Below, in pieces: positions 19,296 to 30,135 of a stretch of DNA of 64,000 nucleotides. A model generated the notes under the pieces. The model worked only from the letters and a program-made list of their open reading frames with translations. It ran no database searches and was not told the DNA's origin. Where the stretch lies: assembly GCF_000172075.1 (NCBI RefSeq), contig NZ_ABIC01000007.1:83019-147018 (forward strand). The letters are read 5' to 3'. A program made the translations under genes and the position numbers. This DNA is from Shewanella benthica KT99. GTDB taxonomy: Bacteria > Pseudomonadota > Gammaproteobacteria > Enterobacterales > Shewanellaceae. The stretch's first letter is position 1, and the number at the start of each line of letters is the position of its first letter.

Positions 19296-22200
19296 CTATG
19301 GGAAAACGGTAATATTCAGCGTATCGGAGCAATTACTTGTGCCGCTCTCACAGACTCGTACCGAATGACTACTACCACCTTTAATCTCTGTATTTAGATC
19401 AAAGTAGTATTTTTCCGCAGTTTCTGCGCCTGATATACCAGTAAGACTTGCTGTTAGTACTTCATCCAAAACAATATCAATAGTTTGATATTGTTGCCAG
19501 TGAAGCTCTATATGTTTAACACCTTTGTACTTATAACCCGAGGCTGACAAGTTAAAATGACTTGCAGGCGAAGTGGAGTCAGAATCTATATTCGAGATTA
19601 ATGAGTTACCTGCACCGTTGGCGGCATAGATTCGATAGTAATATAGGGTGTCGGCAGATAGTCCTGTGTCGTTATAACTCGTGGTCTCGGCTGGCAGAGT
19701 CTGGACTTGTGTCCAGTTAGTCGCATTTAATGAGCGTTCAATATTGAAGCTCGACTCATTCGTTGAGTTATCCATCCAAGCTAGATTTATCTGACTCGAA
19801 GAAGCCATGCTGGCGCTCAGTTCTGTGGGGGCACTCGGCGGCGTTAGGCTAGCATCTGTTTCAGAACGAATATAGAGATTCGAAATTGTGATGCTATCGA
19901 ATGAGCTATTGTTCCCGGCACTTTGATCGCTATCTTCAATTCTTAGTCTGACTTCCCCGCTCACACCTTGGGGAAGCGGGGTGCTGTAATGCTTGCTGTC
20001 ACCACTGGAAAGTGCTGCAAAGTCAGAAAAATTTGCGCCATTATCGACTGAGTAAGAGAGTATCATTTGGTCGTCAGGTGAGACAGACATGCTGGCATCC
20101 AGATGTAACTCGACTAAGTTGGCCGCTGCGATGCTAAATAGCCAAGTATGGGTTAGGTAGCTAAACCGATTCTGCTTCTTACCGCCAGATTGGCGTTCTG
20201 TAATTGTCTGACTCGAGCCACTATCGAGGGCCGAGTCTTGGTAGTTGCCGCTCACTGTGCCTGCCGTGAATATCTCACCATAAGCGACTTGATTGATAAA
20301 GGGAGGTGCATCGACGCTAATATTGATATTAACTGCATCACTGGCCGCTAAATTGTCGGTGACAGTAAGAGTCGCAGTATAATCACCTGCTGTAGTATAA
20401 AGATGTTTTGGCATCGCCTCAGTTGAGCTTGCGCCATCACCAAAGTTCCAATCGAAGCTGATACTGCTTTGGGGATCATCATCTTTTGAGCCAGAGCTAT
20501 CAAATGTCACCTCCAATGCTGCCTGGCCCGTAAGTGGATCTGCTGCTATTACCGCCATTGGCGCTCGATTCAGGACTGAAACTGCAATCGAGTCTTGGTC
20601 ACTTAAGCCATCATTGTCTGTGACGGTAAGGCTGGCTATGTATTCTCCCGGGGCCAGATATTCATGAGTCGGATCATCGACAGGATCTGTGGTTGTCACT
20701 CCCGTTCCGTCACCGAAAAGCCAGTCATAACTGACAATGTCGCCATCATCTGTCGAGCCTGCACTGCTAAATGACACAGATGTAGGTGCAAAAGCTGGCG
20801 AATAGCCTGAGGTGCCGATGTTGGCCGTTGGAGTCTGAAGGTTTGAGGTGCTCTGAACGGTGGCAGATATGATGTATTGGCCTAAGCTGCCGTAATCTGG
20901 GTAGCCCGTATCCAGAGGATCACCTTTACCGACACCATCTATCATCAGGAAGTAGGTTCCGGCACTGGCGAAGCTGCCGCTCAGTGATGCCGATAGAACA
21001 TCTGCGACATTGTCTGTTTGCAGCAAGTTACCGCTGCTGTCATAGAGGCTGGCTTCTATGTCTAAGTTTGGACTGATATCATCGGCTTGAATAGAGATGC
21101 TATAGCTACCCATCGCCGCATCGAATTTAAACATATCTTGATCGCTACTAAGGTGAATTAGCCCAAAAGCATTGAGTTGGTCTGTTGCGCCATTAGCTGT
21201 GACTGTCATGGCGGTTACGTTGTCGACGATGCTCATGTCATCGACATGGTCATCAGCCATCAAGGGGGCACCATAGTATTGAATGTCAGAGATATCATCT
21301 TGAGGCTGATTGGCCAGTGGGTAGGTGTTCATGCTCCACTGCACTAATTCTTGATAATAACCCACCCCCATTATCGGTGCCCAGCCAGTTACACCTGAGC
21401 CATGGCCTGTGTAATAACCGGTTCCATTTGTTTGTCCATCATGGCTTAGCCCTAAGTTATGACCCGCCTCGTGGGTGATAGCTTCACCGGCACCGACGAC
21501 ACTCGAGTTAAACACGAAGGCGGGTTTTAAGTAATTGGTATTGGCTCCGTAATCATTGAATGATTTGAGATAGGCAAAGCCACCACAGTCGCAGTTGGAG
21601 AAGGTGTTCTGGGTTATGACCACGCGTGTACCGAACAGTTGATCGCCTGAGGTTTCACGGGCTATAGGATCGGCTGCAAGGTCATCTGGGTTAGTGAGGT
21701 CTTCTGTGGTGACATCGACATTAAAGGGGGCAAAGTCTTCGGCGACCTGTCGCCACATCAGGTGAATTCTATCGAGTTCGTCTTGGGTAAAGGTCTCAGG
21801 AACTCCATAGGGGTTGTAAGCGGGTGACACAATCGGTGTGCCATAGGAGTCATTCCAGGCTGTGCCTGTTGTAGTGTGGCCATCAAAATCTAACAGTATT
21901 GTTCTAGGCGCTCCAGCCCTGCTATGTAACTTGAACGTTTGCTCTTGGTTAAGTGCAGTTTCCGGAGCGGTCAAAGGTTCGGTCATGCTGTGTTGACTGG
22001 GCTCTTGGATCTCAACATAGAAAACTCGCCCTTGTTTATCTAACCAGACACTCGAGTCTTGTCTGATCATCTTGGCAAACTGAGCTGTAGTCTTGCCATA
22101 CCAAGCAGCTACTTCTGGAAGTTTAGCACCAAGTAGACCTATGGCATGTTCACCGTTAGCGGGTTCGGCAAGTGTTACAGACGGGAAAGCACGATGTGAG

Positions 22201-22322
22201 TTAGACGCATCTTGCGTCTCTGATGGGACGTTGGCTGCGGCGGCATCGAATCCTATTAGCCCCGTAGCAGATAAGGAAAAGCTTAACAGTGCAAGCTTAA
22301 AAATTCTATTTGAGTAATCCAT
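19296..22322 (-). CDS. secreted zinc metalloprotease with PKD and fibronectin type III domains
   Basis: The 1008-residue protein begins with a signal peptide (IFKLALLSFSLSATGLIGF, then AAAA). The metalloprotease domain carries ITHEAGHNLGLSHDG, an HEXXHXXGXXH-type zinc site with His about 284, 288 and 294 and catalytic Glu about 285. Downstream lie a pre-peptidase-type beta domain, two PKD repeats (around 505-590 and 595-680, with DWLFGDGT and DWNFGDGAS), a jelly-roll-like region and an FN3 domain (about 835-925). The C-terminal ~80 residues (FNLSASGYKYKGVKHIEL) match the end of the S8 protease next door. AAGGAA precedes the ATG. It is probably an extracellular protein degrader; its substrates are unknown. 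Confidence 0.9.
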   Translation of the reverse strand: MDYSNRIFKLALLSFSLSATGLIGFDAAAANVPSETQDASNSHRAFPSVTLAEPANGEHAIGLLGAKLPEVAAWYGKTTAQFAKMIRQDSSVWLDKQGRVFYVEIQEPSQHSMTEPLTAPETALNQEQTFKLHSRAGAPRTILLDFDGHTTTGTAWNDSYGTPIVSPAYNPYGVPETFTQDELDRIHLMWRQVAEDFAPFNVDVTTEDLTNPDDLAADPIARETSGDQLFGTRVVITQNTFSNCDCGGFAYLKSFNDYGANTNYLKPAFVFNSSVVGAGEAITHEAGHNLGLSHDGQTNGTGYYTGHGSGVTGWAPIMGVGYYQELVQWSMNTYPLANQPQDDISDIQYYGAPLMADDHVDDMSIVDNVTAMTVTANGATDQLNAFGLIHLSSDQDMFKFDAAMGSYSISIQADDISPNLDIEASLYDSSGNLLQTDNVADVLSASLSGSFASAGTYFLMIDGVGKGDPLDTGYPDYGSLGQYIISATVQSTSNLQTPTANIGTSGYSPAFAPTSVSFSSAGSTDDGDIVSYDWLFGDGTGVTTTDPVDDPTHEYLAPGEYIASLTVTDNDGLSDQDSIAVSVLNRAPMAVIAADPLTGQAALEVTFDSSGSKDDDPQSSISFDWNFGDGASSTEAMPKHLYTTAGDYTATLTVTDNLAASDAVNINISVDAPPFINQVAYGEIFTAGTVSGNYQDSALDSGSSQTITERQSGGKKQNRFSYLTHTWLFSIAAANLVELHLDASMSVSPDDQMILSYSVDNGANFSDFAALSSGDSKHYSTPLPQGVSGEVRLRIEDSDQSAGNNSSFDSITISNLYIRSETDASLTPPSAPTELSASMASSSQINLAWMDNSTNESSFNIERSLNATNWTQVQTLPAETTSYNDTGLSADTLYYYRIYAANGAGNSLISNIDSDSTSPASHFNLSASGYKYKGVKHIELHWQQYQTIDIVLDEVLTASLTGISGAETAEKYYFDLNTEIKGGSSHSVRVCESGTSNCSDTLNITVFP

Positions 22323-22542
22323 TACCGTTCCTTTTTGAGCGACCGATAGTTGATTTAAAGTGTAGCAGGGAAAAGGTGTTCACATGCCAAAGCTGACTAG
22401 GCTCTAAGTTTGCTAATGTTTTAACTGTTTAATATTGACTCAGTGGCAACCGATTGAAAAACATCTTTCCCCATTAGAGTGATGGTTACTGGAGCGCAAA
22501 ACTGGTTTAATAGCCTTAGGTTTATGGAGTTAGTAGGTTGGT

Positions 22543-23265
22543 ATGTCTTTTTCTGTGCTAGATGTTGTCTCTTTTGTGTGCTTTTTCTGTTGCTGGGTGG
22601 GCTATACCACCTTTGCGCGCCGTAAGGCTAAAACCACTAACTGTATTGCCAGAAGCTTACATCAACATCGAATTCATTGGATGAATGAGCTGATGACCCG
22701 CGAGATTCGAGTCGGAGAGGCGGCCTTATTGGCGAATCTGGAGCGTAACATCACTTTTTTCGCTTCTACGACTATGTTGGTACTCGCCGGTGTGTTGACC
22801 CTGTTTGCTCAGGTGGAGCGCTTAGAGGCTGTGATAGCCACAATCCCTTATGCCGCTACCCCGCAGTACCTGTTAATCCAAGTTAAATTGGCCTTATTGA
22901 CCTTCATCTTCGTGATGGCTTTCTTTCAGTTTACCTGGTCCATGCGCCAATATGGCTTTCTCAATGTGATGGTGGGTGCGGCGCCTTTCGATCCCAGTGG
23001 CTGTAATGAAAACCTTAAAAACTATGCAAAGCAGATGGCGATAGTGCAAGACCAGGCGGCGCACTCCTATAATTATGGCTTAAGAGCATACTATTTCTCG
23101 ATGGCTGTCATGTGCTGGTTTTTCCATCCTGTTTTATTCATCTGCGCTAGCCTGTTCGTTGTCTACACTCTCTATCGTCGTGAGTTTAAATCTAAAGCGG
23201 TAATGGCGATTACTGCGGGCATGCAAGCGTTAGCTATTGAAAAGGAGCGGGTGAGTAAACATTAG
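22543..23265 (+). CDS. DUF599 domain membrane protein
   Basis: This 240-residue protein has about four hydrophobic helices (residues 5-22, 70-90, 110-130 and 185-215) and the DUF599 layout: an N-terminal helix, WVGYTTFARRKAK, a conserved MTREIR segment and LERNITFFASTTMLVLAGV. Family function is unknown; it is presumably an inner-membrane protein. It precedes nqrA by about 180 bp in the same direction but need not belong to that operon. The start at 22543 fits the conserved first helix. Confidence 0.85.
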   Translation: MSFSVLDVVSFVCFFCCWVGYTTFARRKAKTTNCIARSLHQHRIHWMNELMTREIRVGEAALLANLERNITFFASTTMLVLAGVLTLFAQVERLEAVIATIPYAATPQYLLIQVKLALLTFIFVMAFFQFTWSMRQYGFLNVMVGAAPFDPSGCNENLKNYAKQMAIVQDQAAHSYNYGLRAYYFSMAVMCWFFHPVLFICASLFVVYTLYRREFKSKAVMAITAGMQALAIEKERVSKH

Positions 23266-23448
23266 TTATTTTGTTATAAAGCCACATTGTTACTCTCATA
23301 TTTATTCGATTATAAATCTAGTTCACAAATTTGAGCTAAATTTCGTTGTTGGCTTACAGTTCTGGAATGTAATGTGACCTCAATGTTGGTATTTTAGTTA
23401 ACAAGCATTTACCATTCACTATCCTAATTTTTATGGTTGATGATTGTG

Positions 23449-24810
23449 ATGGCAGGTTTCTCAGATCAGGTTAAAACAATAAAGAAAGGCCTAGATGTAC
23501 CGATTGCCGGAGAGCCTAGGCAAGAGATTGAAAATTTCTCCAGGTCATCTCATGTGGCCATTCTTGGTGAAGAGTATGTTGGCTTAAAGCCTCGTATGTT
23601 GGTTGAAGTGGGTGCAGAGGTTAAGAAAGGTCAGCCGCTGTTCGAAGATAAGAGAACACCCAGTGTGATATTTACTGCTCCCGCTAGCGGTGAGGTGGTG
23701 GCGATTCACCGTGGTGAACGCCGTGTGCTTCAGTCGGTGGTGATTAGATGTCACGGCTATGACAGCATCAGTTTCGAATCCTATGACTCACTTGCTCAAG
23801 TGAGTCGTGAACAAGTTAGAGATAACTTAGTGAACAGTGGTTTATGGACTGCGCTGCGTACTCGCCCCTTTTCTCGGGTTCCAGAACTCGATTCATCACC
23901 TGCAGGCATATTCGTTACTGCCATGGACACCAATCCGTTAGCAGCCGATCCGCGTATTATCATCGCCGAGCAGGAAAAAGCGTTTTTAACCGGTGTGCAG
24001 GTACTCACTCGCTTAACCGACAATAAGGTGTATCTGTGCCATGACGAAGGAGATAGCCTGCCTGGCCATGATCTTCCTCAGGTCGAAACCAAGCGTTTCG
24101 GTGGAGTTCATCCTGCTGGGTTAGTGGGTACTCACATTCACTTTACTCTGCCTGTGGGTATCGAACGTACTGTTTGGCATATTGGCTATCAAGACGTTAT
24201 CGCCTACGGCAAGCTATTTATGACCGGTGAGCTTTATACCGATCGCGTCGTGTCTATTGCCGGCCCGGATGTGATTAACCCTAGGCTTATCCGCATTCAG
24301 CTTGGTGCCGAGATCCTTGAAAGTACTAAGAATGAGTTAACACCAGGTCTTTCACGAGTGGTTTCAGGCTCTGTACTCTCGGGTCACACAGCATCGGGTC
24401 CACACAGCTACCTTGGCCGCTTTCACAATCAAATCACCGCCTTGACCGAAGATTCTGAGCATGAATTGCTCTCTTGGGTTCGCGGCGGCGCAGATAAATT
24501 TTCTATCACTCGCGCGGTGACCTCACGATTTACCCATGCTAAAAAATTATTCAATATGACCACTCACACAGGGGGATCACAGCGCGCCATGATGGCATTT
24601 GGTCAGCTAGATCGCGTCATGCCCTTGGATATATTACCGACCTTGTTGGTTCGGGACTTAGTGGTCCGTGATACCGACGAGGCGCAGGAGCTCGGCGCAT
24701 TAGAGTTAGATGAAGAAGATTTAGCATTATGTACCTTTGTTTGTCCGGGAAAATACGATTTCGGTAAAGAGCTTCGTGCCTGCCTGGACATCATTGAGAA
24801 GGAAGGATAA
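23449..24810 (+). CDS. nqrA: Na+-translocating NADH:quinone reductase subunit A
   Basis: NqrA is the peripheral quinone-site subunit of the six-subunit Na+-NQR, which couples NADH oxidation to sodium export. The family start is recognisable as [17 protein letters not shown], followed by [12 protein letters not shown], a biotinyl-lipoyl-like fold ([28 protein letters not shown]) and the SLBB-type region. ATG 23449 (MAGFSDQ) is chosen; ATG 23440 and TTG 23437 are in frame and possible. No strong ribosome binding site separates them. It is the first gene of a tight nqrABCDEF operon. Confidence 0.95.
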   Translation: MAGFSDQVKTIKKGLDVPIAGEPRQEIENFSRSSHVAILGEEYVGLKPRMLVEVGAEVKKGQPLFEDKRTPSVIFTAPASGEVVAIHRGERRVLQSVVIRCHGYDSISFESYDSLAQVSREQVRDNLVNSGLWTALRTRPFSRVPELDSSPAGIFVTAMDTNPLAADPRIIIAEQEKAFLTGVQVLTRLTDNKVYLCHDEGDSLPGHDLPQVETKRFGGVHPAGLVGTHIHFTLPVGIERTVWHIGYQDVIAYGKLFMTGELYTDRVVSIAGPDVINPRLIRIQLGAEILESTKNELTPGLSRVVSGSVLSGHTASGPHSYLGRFHNQITALTEDSEHELLSWVRGGADKFSITRAVTSRFTHAKKLFNMTTHTGGSQRAMMAFGQLDRVMPLDILPTLLVRDLVVRDTDEAQELGALELDEEDLALCTFVCPGKYDFGKELRACLDIIEKEG

Positions 24811-26058
24811 ATGAGTAATAACGATAGAAAACCTGACGTTCAGCAAGACTACTACGCGCCGGGTCAGGCGATGAAGGGGTATCTAAGATCCTTAGTTATC
24901 GCCAACGGGCGCAGCACTAAAGGTAAGGTGCACGTACGTGACGCCATCGATGTTAAACGTACCATGACCTTAGTGGGTCTTTGTTTAATGCCAGCTATCT
25001 TTTTTGGCTTATACAATTTAGGGCTTCAGGCACAGATCGCGATAGCATCTGGCTTATCGACTCCTGATGTATGGCAACTCGCGCCATTTAATTTAGTCTT
25101 AGGTGGCCTCACCGAACAGACGGGTCTCATCGGCTTGTTTTTATACGGTCTTAGCTTCTACTTTCCTATCTATCTGACCGCACTGTTAGTCAGTCTGTTG
25201 TGGGAGATGGTGTTCGCTAAGGTGCGTGGCCAAGAGCTTCACGAAGGCTTCTTCGTTACCGCCTTACTGTTTACCCTGATATTGCCCGTGTCGACGCCAC
25301 TCTGGTTAGTCGCTATGGGGATCACTTTTGGTGTGATCATCGCCAAAGAGCTCTTCGGCGGTATGGGGTATAACTTCCTTAATCCGGCGTTAGCGGGCTT
25401 AGCCTTTATCTTCTTTGCTTATCCGACTCAGATAGCAGAACCTGCACTCTTAGTCGCAGTAGATGGCTTCTCGGGTGCTACTGCCTTAGCCCAAGCCGCT
25501 GCGGGTAAGTTGAGCTTTATCGATTATAGCTGGTATCAAGCCTTCTCCGATCCAGTGTGGTGGAACGCCTTCTTCGGCTTTACCCCAGGTGCTATCGGTG
25601 AAACCAGTACCTTGGCCTTACTGATAGGTGGTTGTTTACTGCTTGCCACTCGTTTAGCCGATTGGCGTATCGTTGCCGGCGTCATGCTTGGCATGATCTT
25701 AACCTCTGTCATGTTTAACCTTATCGGTTCAAGCAAGAATGATATGTTCGCCATGCCTTGGACTTGGCATCTTGTGACCGGTGGTTTCGCCATTGCTATG
25801 ATGTTTATGGCCACCGATCCTGTGACGACTTCTTATACCCGTCAGGGCAAGCTGGCATATGGCATCTTAATTGGCTTTATGACCGTGCTCATTCGGGTGA
25901 TGAACCTGAAAATGCCTGAGGGGATCATGCTAGCTATCTTATTCGCTAACTTGTGGTCGCCACTGTTCGATTACATGGTGGCTCGCGCCAATATCAAGCG
26001 CAGAGCTAAGCGCCCCGCTGCACTGTTAAGTAATGATAATTCGGGAGCTAAATCATAA
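24811..26058 (+). CDS. nqrB: Na+-translocating NADH:quinone reductase subunit B
   Basis: NqrB is the large membrane subunit that carries covalent FMN and riboflavin and forms much of the sodium pathway. The 415-residue protein has about ten hydrophobic helices. The FMN attachment motif appears as DGFSGATALAQAA, with Thr about 224. The start follows the nqrA stop directly and has AAGGAAGG upstream. Its last base pair region overlaps the nqrC start codon. Confidence 0.97.
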   Translation: MSNNDRKPDVQQDYYAPGQAMKGYLRSLVIANGRSTKGKVHVRDAIDVKRTMTLVGLCLMPAIFFGLYNLGLQAQIAIASGLSTPDVWQLAPFNLVLGGLTEQTGLIGLFLYGLSFYFPIYLTALLVSLLWEMVFAKVRGQELHEGFFVTALLFTLILPVSTPLWLVAMGITFGVIIAKELFGGMGYNFLNPALAGLAFIFFAYPTQIAEPALLVAVDGFSGATALAQAAAGKLSFIDYSWYQAFSDPVWWNAFFGFTPGAIGETSTLALLIGGCLLLATRLADWRIVAGVMLGMILTSVMFNLIGSSKNDMFAMPWTWHLVTGGFAIAMMFMATDPVTTSYTRQGKLAYGILIGFMTVLIRVMNLKMPEGIMLAILFANLWSPLFDYMVARANIKRRAKRPAALLSNDNSGAKS

Positions 26059-26840
26059 TGGCCTTGAAGAAAGATTCTGTGGTGGGAACCATGATTTTCA
26101 TCATCACTCTCAGCCTCTTGTGCTCGTTTATGATCACAGGAACCGCCGAGCTACTCAAAGAGCGCAAGCTGGTCAAGAAGCGTGATGAGCTTAAGCGTTA
26201 TGTATTGATGGCATCGGATGTGGATATCCGCGGCGATCAAGATTTTCGTGCCATTTTCGAGGCATCGGTTACGCCTATGATTGTCGATCTAGATTCGGGT
26301 GAAATTCAGTCTCTGGAGCGCACACAAGTGATGGATTTTGATGAGCGTATGGCGGCCATTAACCCTGAAACATCACATAAGTTAGAGAGAAAGAAAGATA
26401 AAGCTAAGATTAAAACCCGTGCCGATCAAGTGCGAATTTTCCAAGTGTTTGACGAAAATGGCAAGTTGGTGAGTCTTGTCTTACCTATTTATGGTAAAGG
26501 CCTGTGGTCGATTATCTATGGCTACGTTGCATTGAAACCCGACTTTAATACTATCGGGAATGTGGTGTTTTATGAACATGGTGAGACCCCAGGTATCGGT
26601 GACTTTCTTAACGAGACACAGTGGACTGATAAGTTCCGCGGCAAGCAAATTTTCGATGCTAAGGGTAAGCCAGTATTGAAAATTGTTAAGGGCGGTGCAA
26701 AAGAGGGTGACATTCATGGTGTCGATGCCGTGAGCGGTGCAACCATGACGGGACGTGGTGTACAGCGTTCGATTCAATTCTGGTTTGGTAGCGAAGGCTT
26801 TAAAGTCTTCTTAGACAAGCTAAAAGCTGCGGAGGTTTAA
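26058..26840 (+). CDS. nqrC: Na+-translocating NADH:quinone reductase subunit C
   Basis: NqrC has one N-terminal membrane helix ([20 protein letters not shown]) and a periplasmic FMN-binding domain. The flavin attachment site is [13 protein letters not shown], with Thr about 229, as in NqrC and RnfG proteins. The ATG shares a base with the nqrB stop, giving TAATG coupling. The 260-residue length is normal. Confidence 0.97.
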   Translation: MALKKDSVVGTMIFIITLSLLCSFMITGTAELLKERKLVKKRDELKRYVLMASDVDIRGDQDFRAIFEASVTPMIVDLDSGEIQSLERTQVMDFDERMAAINPETSHKLERKKDKAKIKTRADQVRIFQVFDENGKLVSLVLPIYGKGLWSIIYGYVALKPDFNTIGNVVFYEHGETPGIGDFLNETQWTDKFRGKQIFDAKGKPVLKIVKGGAKEGDIHGVDAVSGATMTGRGVQRSIQFWFGSEGFKVFLDKLKAAEV

Positions 26841-26841
26841 G

Positions 26842-27465
26842 ATGAGTAAAAGTTTAGCCGCCACTCGGGAAGTTCTGACGACTCCTATTTTATCCAACAA
26901 CCCGGTTGCCATGCAGGTGCTTGGTGTCTGTTCTGCGCTAGCGGTCAGTAATTCGATGCAAACGGCATTGGTGATGACCTTAGCCGTGACCTTCGTGCTG
27001 GTGTTTTCGAATCTGATCATCTCGAGCATACGTAACCTTATCCCCAACAGCGTGCGCATCATCGCGCAGATGACGATTATCGCCTCATTGGTGATCATTG
27101 TCGACATGGTGCTGCAGGATATCGCTTATGAGTTGTCTCGCCAGCTATCTGTGTTTGTGGGTTTGATTATTACCAACTGTATCATCATGGGCCGTGCAGA
27201 AGCCTTTGCCATGAAGAATAAGCCGCCAATGGCCGTGGTCGATGCGCTAGGTAATGCCATGGGCTATGGCGTGATCTTACTCGGCGTGGCTTTTGTCAGA
27301 GAACTGATCGGCAGTGGCACTCTGTTTGGCCATGAGATTTTGAAAACGGTGGAAAATGGAGGCTGGTACCTAACGAACGAGATGTTCAAACTGCCACCGA
27401 TTGCCTTCTTCCTGATCGGTTTGATGATCTGGGCTATCAATGTCATTCAGCGTAAGAGAGGGTAA
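26842..27465 (+). CDS. nqrD: Na+-translocating NADH:quinone reductase subunit D
   Basis: This six-helix inner-membrane subunit resembles RnfE. Conserved segments include [19 protein letters not shown] and the central [18 protein letters not shown], which contributes to the intramembrane iron-sulfur site with NqrE. At 207 residues it is the usual length. It starts one base after nqrC, with a GGAGG in the nqrC tail as ribosome binding site. Confidence 0.97.
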   Translation: MSKSLAATREVLTTPILSNNPVAMQVLGVCSALAVSNSMQTALVMTLAVTFVLVFSNLIISSIRNLIPNSVRIIAQMTIIASLVIIVDMVLQDIAYELSRQLSVFVGLIITNCIIMGRAEAFAMKNKPPMAVVDALGNAMGYGVILLGVAFVRELIGSGTLFGHEILKTVENGGWYLTNEMFKLPPIAFFLIGLMIWAINVIQRKRG

Positions 27466-27474
27466 GAGAAAGTT

Positions 27475-28083
27475 ATGGAACACTATATAAATCTATTTGT
27501 TCAGGCGGCCCTTATCGACAATATGGCGCTGTCATTCTTCATGGGCATGTGTACCTTTCTCGCGGTCTCTAAGAAGGTATCTACCTCCTTCGGTCTAGGT
27601 ATCGCGGTGATAGTGGTGATGATGCTTGCGGTACCCTTAAATCAGCTTATTTATGCCAACGTACTGGCTCCGGGGGCGCTGGCTTGGGCAGGATACCCTG
27701 AGATTGATTTGAGTTACCTGCAGCTGATCACCTTTATCGGTGTTATCGCGGCGTTAGTGCAGATCCTCGAGATGTTCTTAGATAAATACATCCCGAGCCT
27801 CTATGACTCGCTGGGGATCTTCCTGCCACTGTTAACCGTTAACTGTGCAATTTTTGCCGGGGTTATTTTTATGGCCAACCGAGATTACACCTTAGGTGAG
27901 TCCGTGGTGTTTGCCGCAGGTTCAGGTTTTGGTTGGGCGATGGCGATTGTGATGTTGGCAGGCCTGCGTGAACGCATGAAGTTTCATGCCATACCCGAAG
28001 GGCTTCAAGGTGTAGGCATTACGTTTATCACCACCGGCTTGATGGCATTGGGCTTTATGGCATTCACAGGTATTTCAATTTAA
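27475..28083 (+). CDS. nqrE: Na+-translocating NADH:quinone reductase subunit E
   Basis: NqrE is the pseudosymmetric partner of NqrD and resembles RnfA. The 202-residue protein shows six hydrophobic helices, the N-terminal [19 protein letters not shown] and the second conserved block [14 protein letters not shown], where the iron-sulfur cysteines lie. It follows nqrD by nine bases. A 73-bp gap with a short TTGAATTAA-type direct repeat separates it from nqrF. Confidence 0.97.
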   Translation: MEHYINLFVQAALIDNMALSFFMGMCTFLAVSKKVSTSFGLGIAVIVVMMLAVPLNQLIYANVLAPGALAWAGYPEIDLSYLQLITFIGVIAALVQILEMFLDKYIPSLYDSLGIFLPLLTVNCAIFAGVIFMANRDYTLGESVVFAAGSGFGWAMAIVMLAGLRERMKFHAIPEGLQGVGITFITTGLMALGFMAFTGISI

Positions 28084-28156
28084 TTCAGTGAGCTAATCGC
28101 GTACTTGGATTGACGAAGTTGAATTAACGAAATTGAATTAAGAGAAGGTAGATTCG

Positions 28157-29374
28157 ATGGAAATGGCAATTGGTATCGGCATGTTTACCCTAGTGGTGAG
28201 TATGCTGGTCATGGTGATTCTATTCGCCAAGAGTAAACTGGTTTCAACCGGTGATGTAAGAATCGGCATCAATGATGACGAAGAAAAGAGCATCACAACG
28301 CCAGCCGGCGATAAGCTGCTTGGGGCATTGGCCAATAAAAAGATTTTTATTCCATCCGCCTGTGGTGGCGGTGGAACCTGCGGTCAATGCCGGGTAATCG
28401 TGAAATCTGGCGGCGGGGATATCCTGCCGACAGAGCTCGACCATATCAGCAAGAAAGAGGCTAAAACGGGTTGTCGTTTAGCCTGTCAGGTAGCGGTTAA
28501 AACCGATATGGAGCTTGAAGTCGAAGAGGAGATCTTCGGCGTTAAGAAGTGGCAATGTGAAGTTATCTCAAATGATAACAAGGCGACCTTCATTAAAGAG
28601 CTATTGCTCAAAATCCCCGAAGGCGAAGACGTTAAATTTAAGGCCGGTGGTTACATTCAGGTCGAAGCGCCGGCTCATCAGGTCAACTACAGCGATTTCG
28701 ATATTCCAGACGAATATCGTGGTGACTGGGATAAATATGACCTGTTCAAGCTGGTGTCTAAAGTCGATGAAGATGTGCTGCGTGCTTACTCTATGGCTAA
28801 CTACCCGGACGAGAAAGGCCGCATCATGCTCAACGTGCGTATTGCTACGCCGCCATCGGAAGGTTTGCCGCCGGGTAAGATGTCATCTTACATCTTCAAC
28901 CTGAAAGCCGGTGATATGGTGACGATATCGGGACCATTTGGTGAGTTCTTCGTCAAGGAGACCGATGCCGAGATGGTGTTTATCGGCGGTGGTGCGGGTA
29001 TGGCGCCCATGCGCTCTCACATCTTCAATCAGCTTAAGGGCGTGAAGACCAAGCGTAAGATGAGCTTCTGGTACGGCGCACGCTCGACCCGAGAAGTCTT
29101 CTATCAAGATGAGTTCGATAAGCTAGCGGCCGAAAATGAAAACTTCGTCTGGCATGTAGCACTGTCTGATCCACAGCCTGAAGATAACTGGAATGGTTAC
29201 ACCGGCTTTATCCATAATGTGATTCTTGAGAACTATCTTAAGAATCACAAGGCGCCGGAAGATTGTGAGTTCTACATGTGTGGCCCTCCTATTATGAACA
29301 CTTCGGTGATCAACATGTTGGAGAGCCTAGGCGTCGAAGAGGAAAACATCATGCTGGATGACTTCGGTGATTAG
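28157..29374 (+). CDS. nqrF: Na+-translocating NADH:quinone reductase subunit F
   Basis: NqrF receives electrons from NADH. The 405-residue protein has an N-terminal membrane helix, then a 2Fe-2S ferredoxin domain with Cys about 69, 75, 78 and 110 ([14 protein letters not shown] and CRLACQ). A ferredoxin-NADP-reductase-like domain follows, with the FAD motif RAYSMANYP and NADH-binding [14 protein letters not shown]. The GAGAAGG before the ATG supports the start. It ends the operon at a strong hairpin. No apbE flavin transferase gene follows it here. Confidence 0.97.
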   Translation: MEMAIGIGMFTLVVSMLVMVILFAKSKLVSTGDVRIGINDDEEKSITTPAGDKLLGALANKKIFIPSACGGGGTCGQCRVIVKSGGGDILPTELDHISKKEAKTGCRLACQVAVKTDMELEVEEEIFGVKKWQCEVISNDNKATFIKELLLKIPEGEDVKFKAGGYIQVEAPAHQVNYSDFDIPDEYRGDWDKYDLFKLVSKVDEDVLRAYSMANYPDEKGRIMLNVRIATPPSEGLPPGKMSSYIFNLKAGDMVTISGPFGEFFVKETDAEMVFIGGGAGMAPMRSHIFNQLKGVKTKRKMSFWYGARSTREVFYQDEFDKLAAENENFVWHVALSDPQPEDNWNGYTGFIHNVILENYLKNHKAPEDCEFYMCGPPIMNTSVINMLESLGVEEENIMLDDFGD

Positions 29375-29406
29375 CCACCAGTGTTATAAGTAGAAACGGA
29401 TAGATT

Positions 29407-29435
29407 AAATGCAGCCTTAGGGCTGCATTTTTGTA
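29407..29435 (+). terminator. intrinsic terminator of the nqr operon
   Basis: AATGCAGCC and GGCTGCATT form a perfect 9-bp stem with a four-base loop, followed by five Ts, about 33 bp after the nqrF stop. Confidence 0.88.
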
Positions 29436-29630
29436 TGGGGAATATGGTAATTTGGCGGTTTAATAGGAATAGGATGGTTAAAGATAATCGAATGGGGAAC
29501 GCTAGTAATTATCCTAATTGCTAGTACTTATTAGGAATAATTCAATAAGCCTTAAGGTTTACATTTGTTGATATGATGTAACTTTATGTGTATTTTTTGC
29601 TATCATATGAATTCAATGACTTAGAATAAT

Positions 29631-30063
29631 ATGCGCTCAAAATCATTGACGATGAAGCTAATATTTATGTTCGGCTTACTTTTTTCTGTTGTTGCTAATG
29701 CAGCATTCCTCCCCGCTGCAGGCCCTTCAGCCCCATCACTTTCTGGCACAAAATATTCAACGAGTGTTCAGCTCAATTGGAATGCAATTAGTGGCTGTAA
29801 TGCTGTGACTTATGAAATTCAAGAGTCGCTAAATAGTAGTACTTGGTCAACGGTTTATGCTGGTGGCGGGAATTCTGGGGGGGCGAGTGCCAGTAATTTA
29901 CGTTTTGTTATTAAATCAGGGAAATTAGCTAGTAAGACGACGATTGATGGTTGTAGTGGGACGGGGGCGGCTCTAGATTCATCTCATTACCAAGCAGAAC
30001 TAATGCTGTTTACTATTATAAAATTCGAGCATGTGAATTAGGTACCTGTGGTAAGTATCCCCA
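29631..30063 (+). pseudogene. N-terminal piece of a secreted fibronectin-type III protein
   Basis: The frame starts with a signal peptide (MKLIFMFGLLFSVVANA) and continues into an FN3-like domain (GPSAPSLSGTKYSTSVQLNW, then VTYEIQESLNSSTWSTVY). Near 29995 the sense shifts frame to AVYYYKIRACELGTCGKYP, the expected last FN3 strands, and the sequence then ends at the insertion element at about 30064. Similar N-termini occur on large RHS/YD-repeat or adhesin-like secreted proteins, so the remainder of a big gene has probably been lost. The family of the missing part is inferred only. Confidence 0.65.
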
Positions 30064-30135
30064 TGTGTCAGGATAGTTGTCACCCCTTAAAATCATCCAT
30101 TAATTCAACATAAGGGGCGGTAAACAGAGAGCGAG

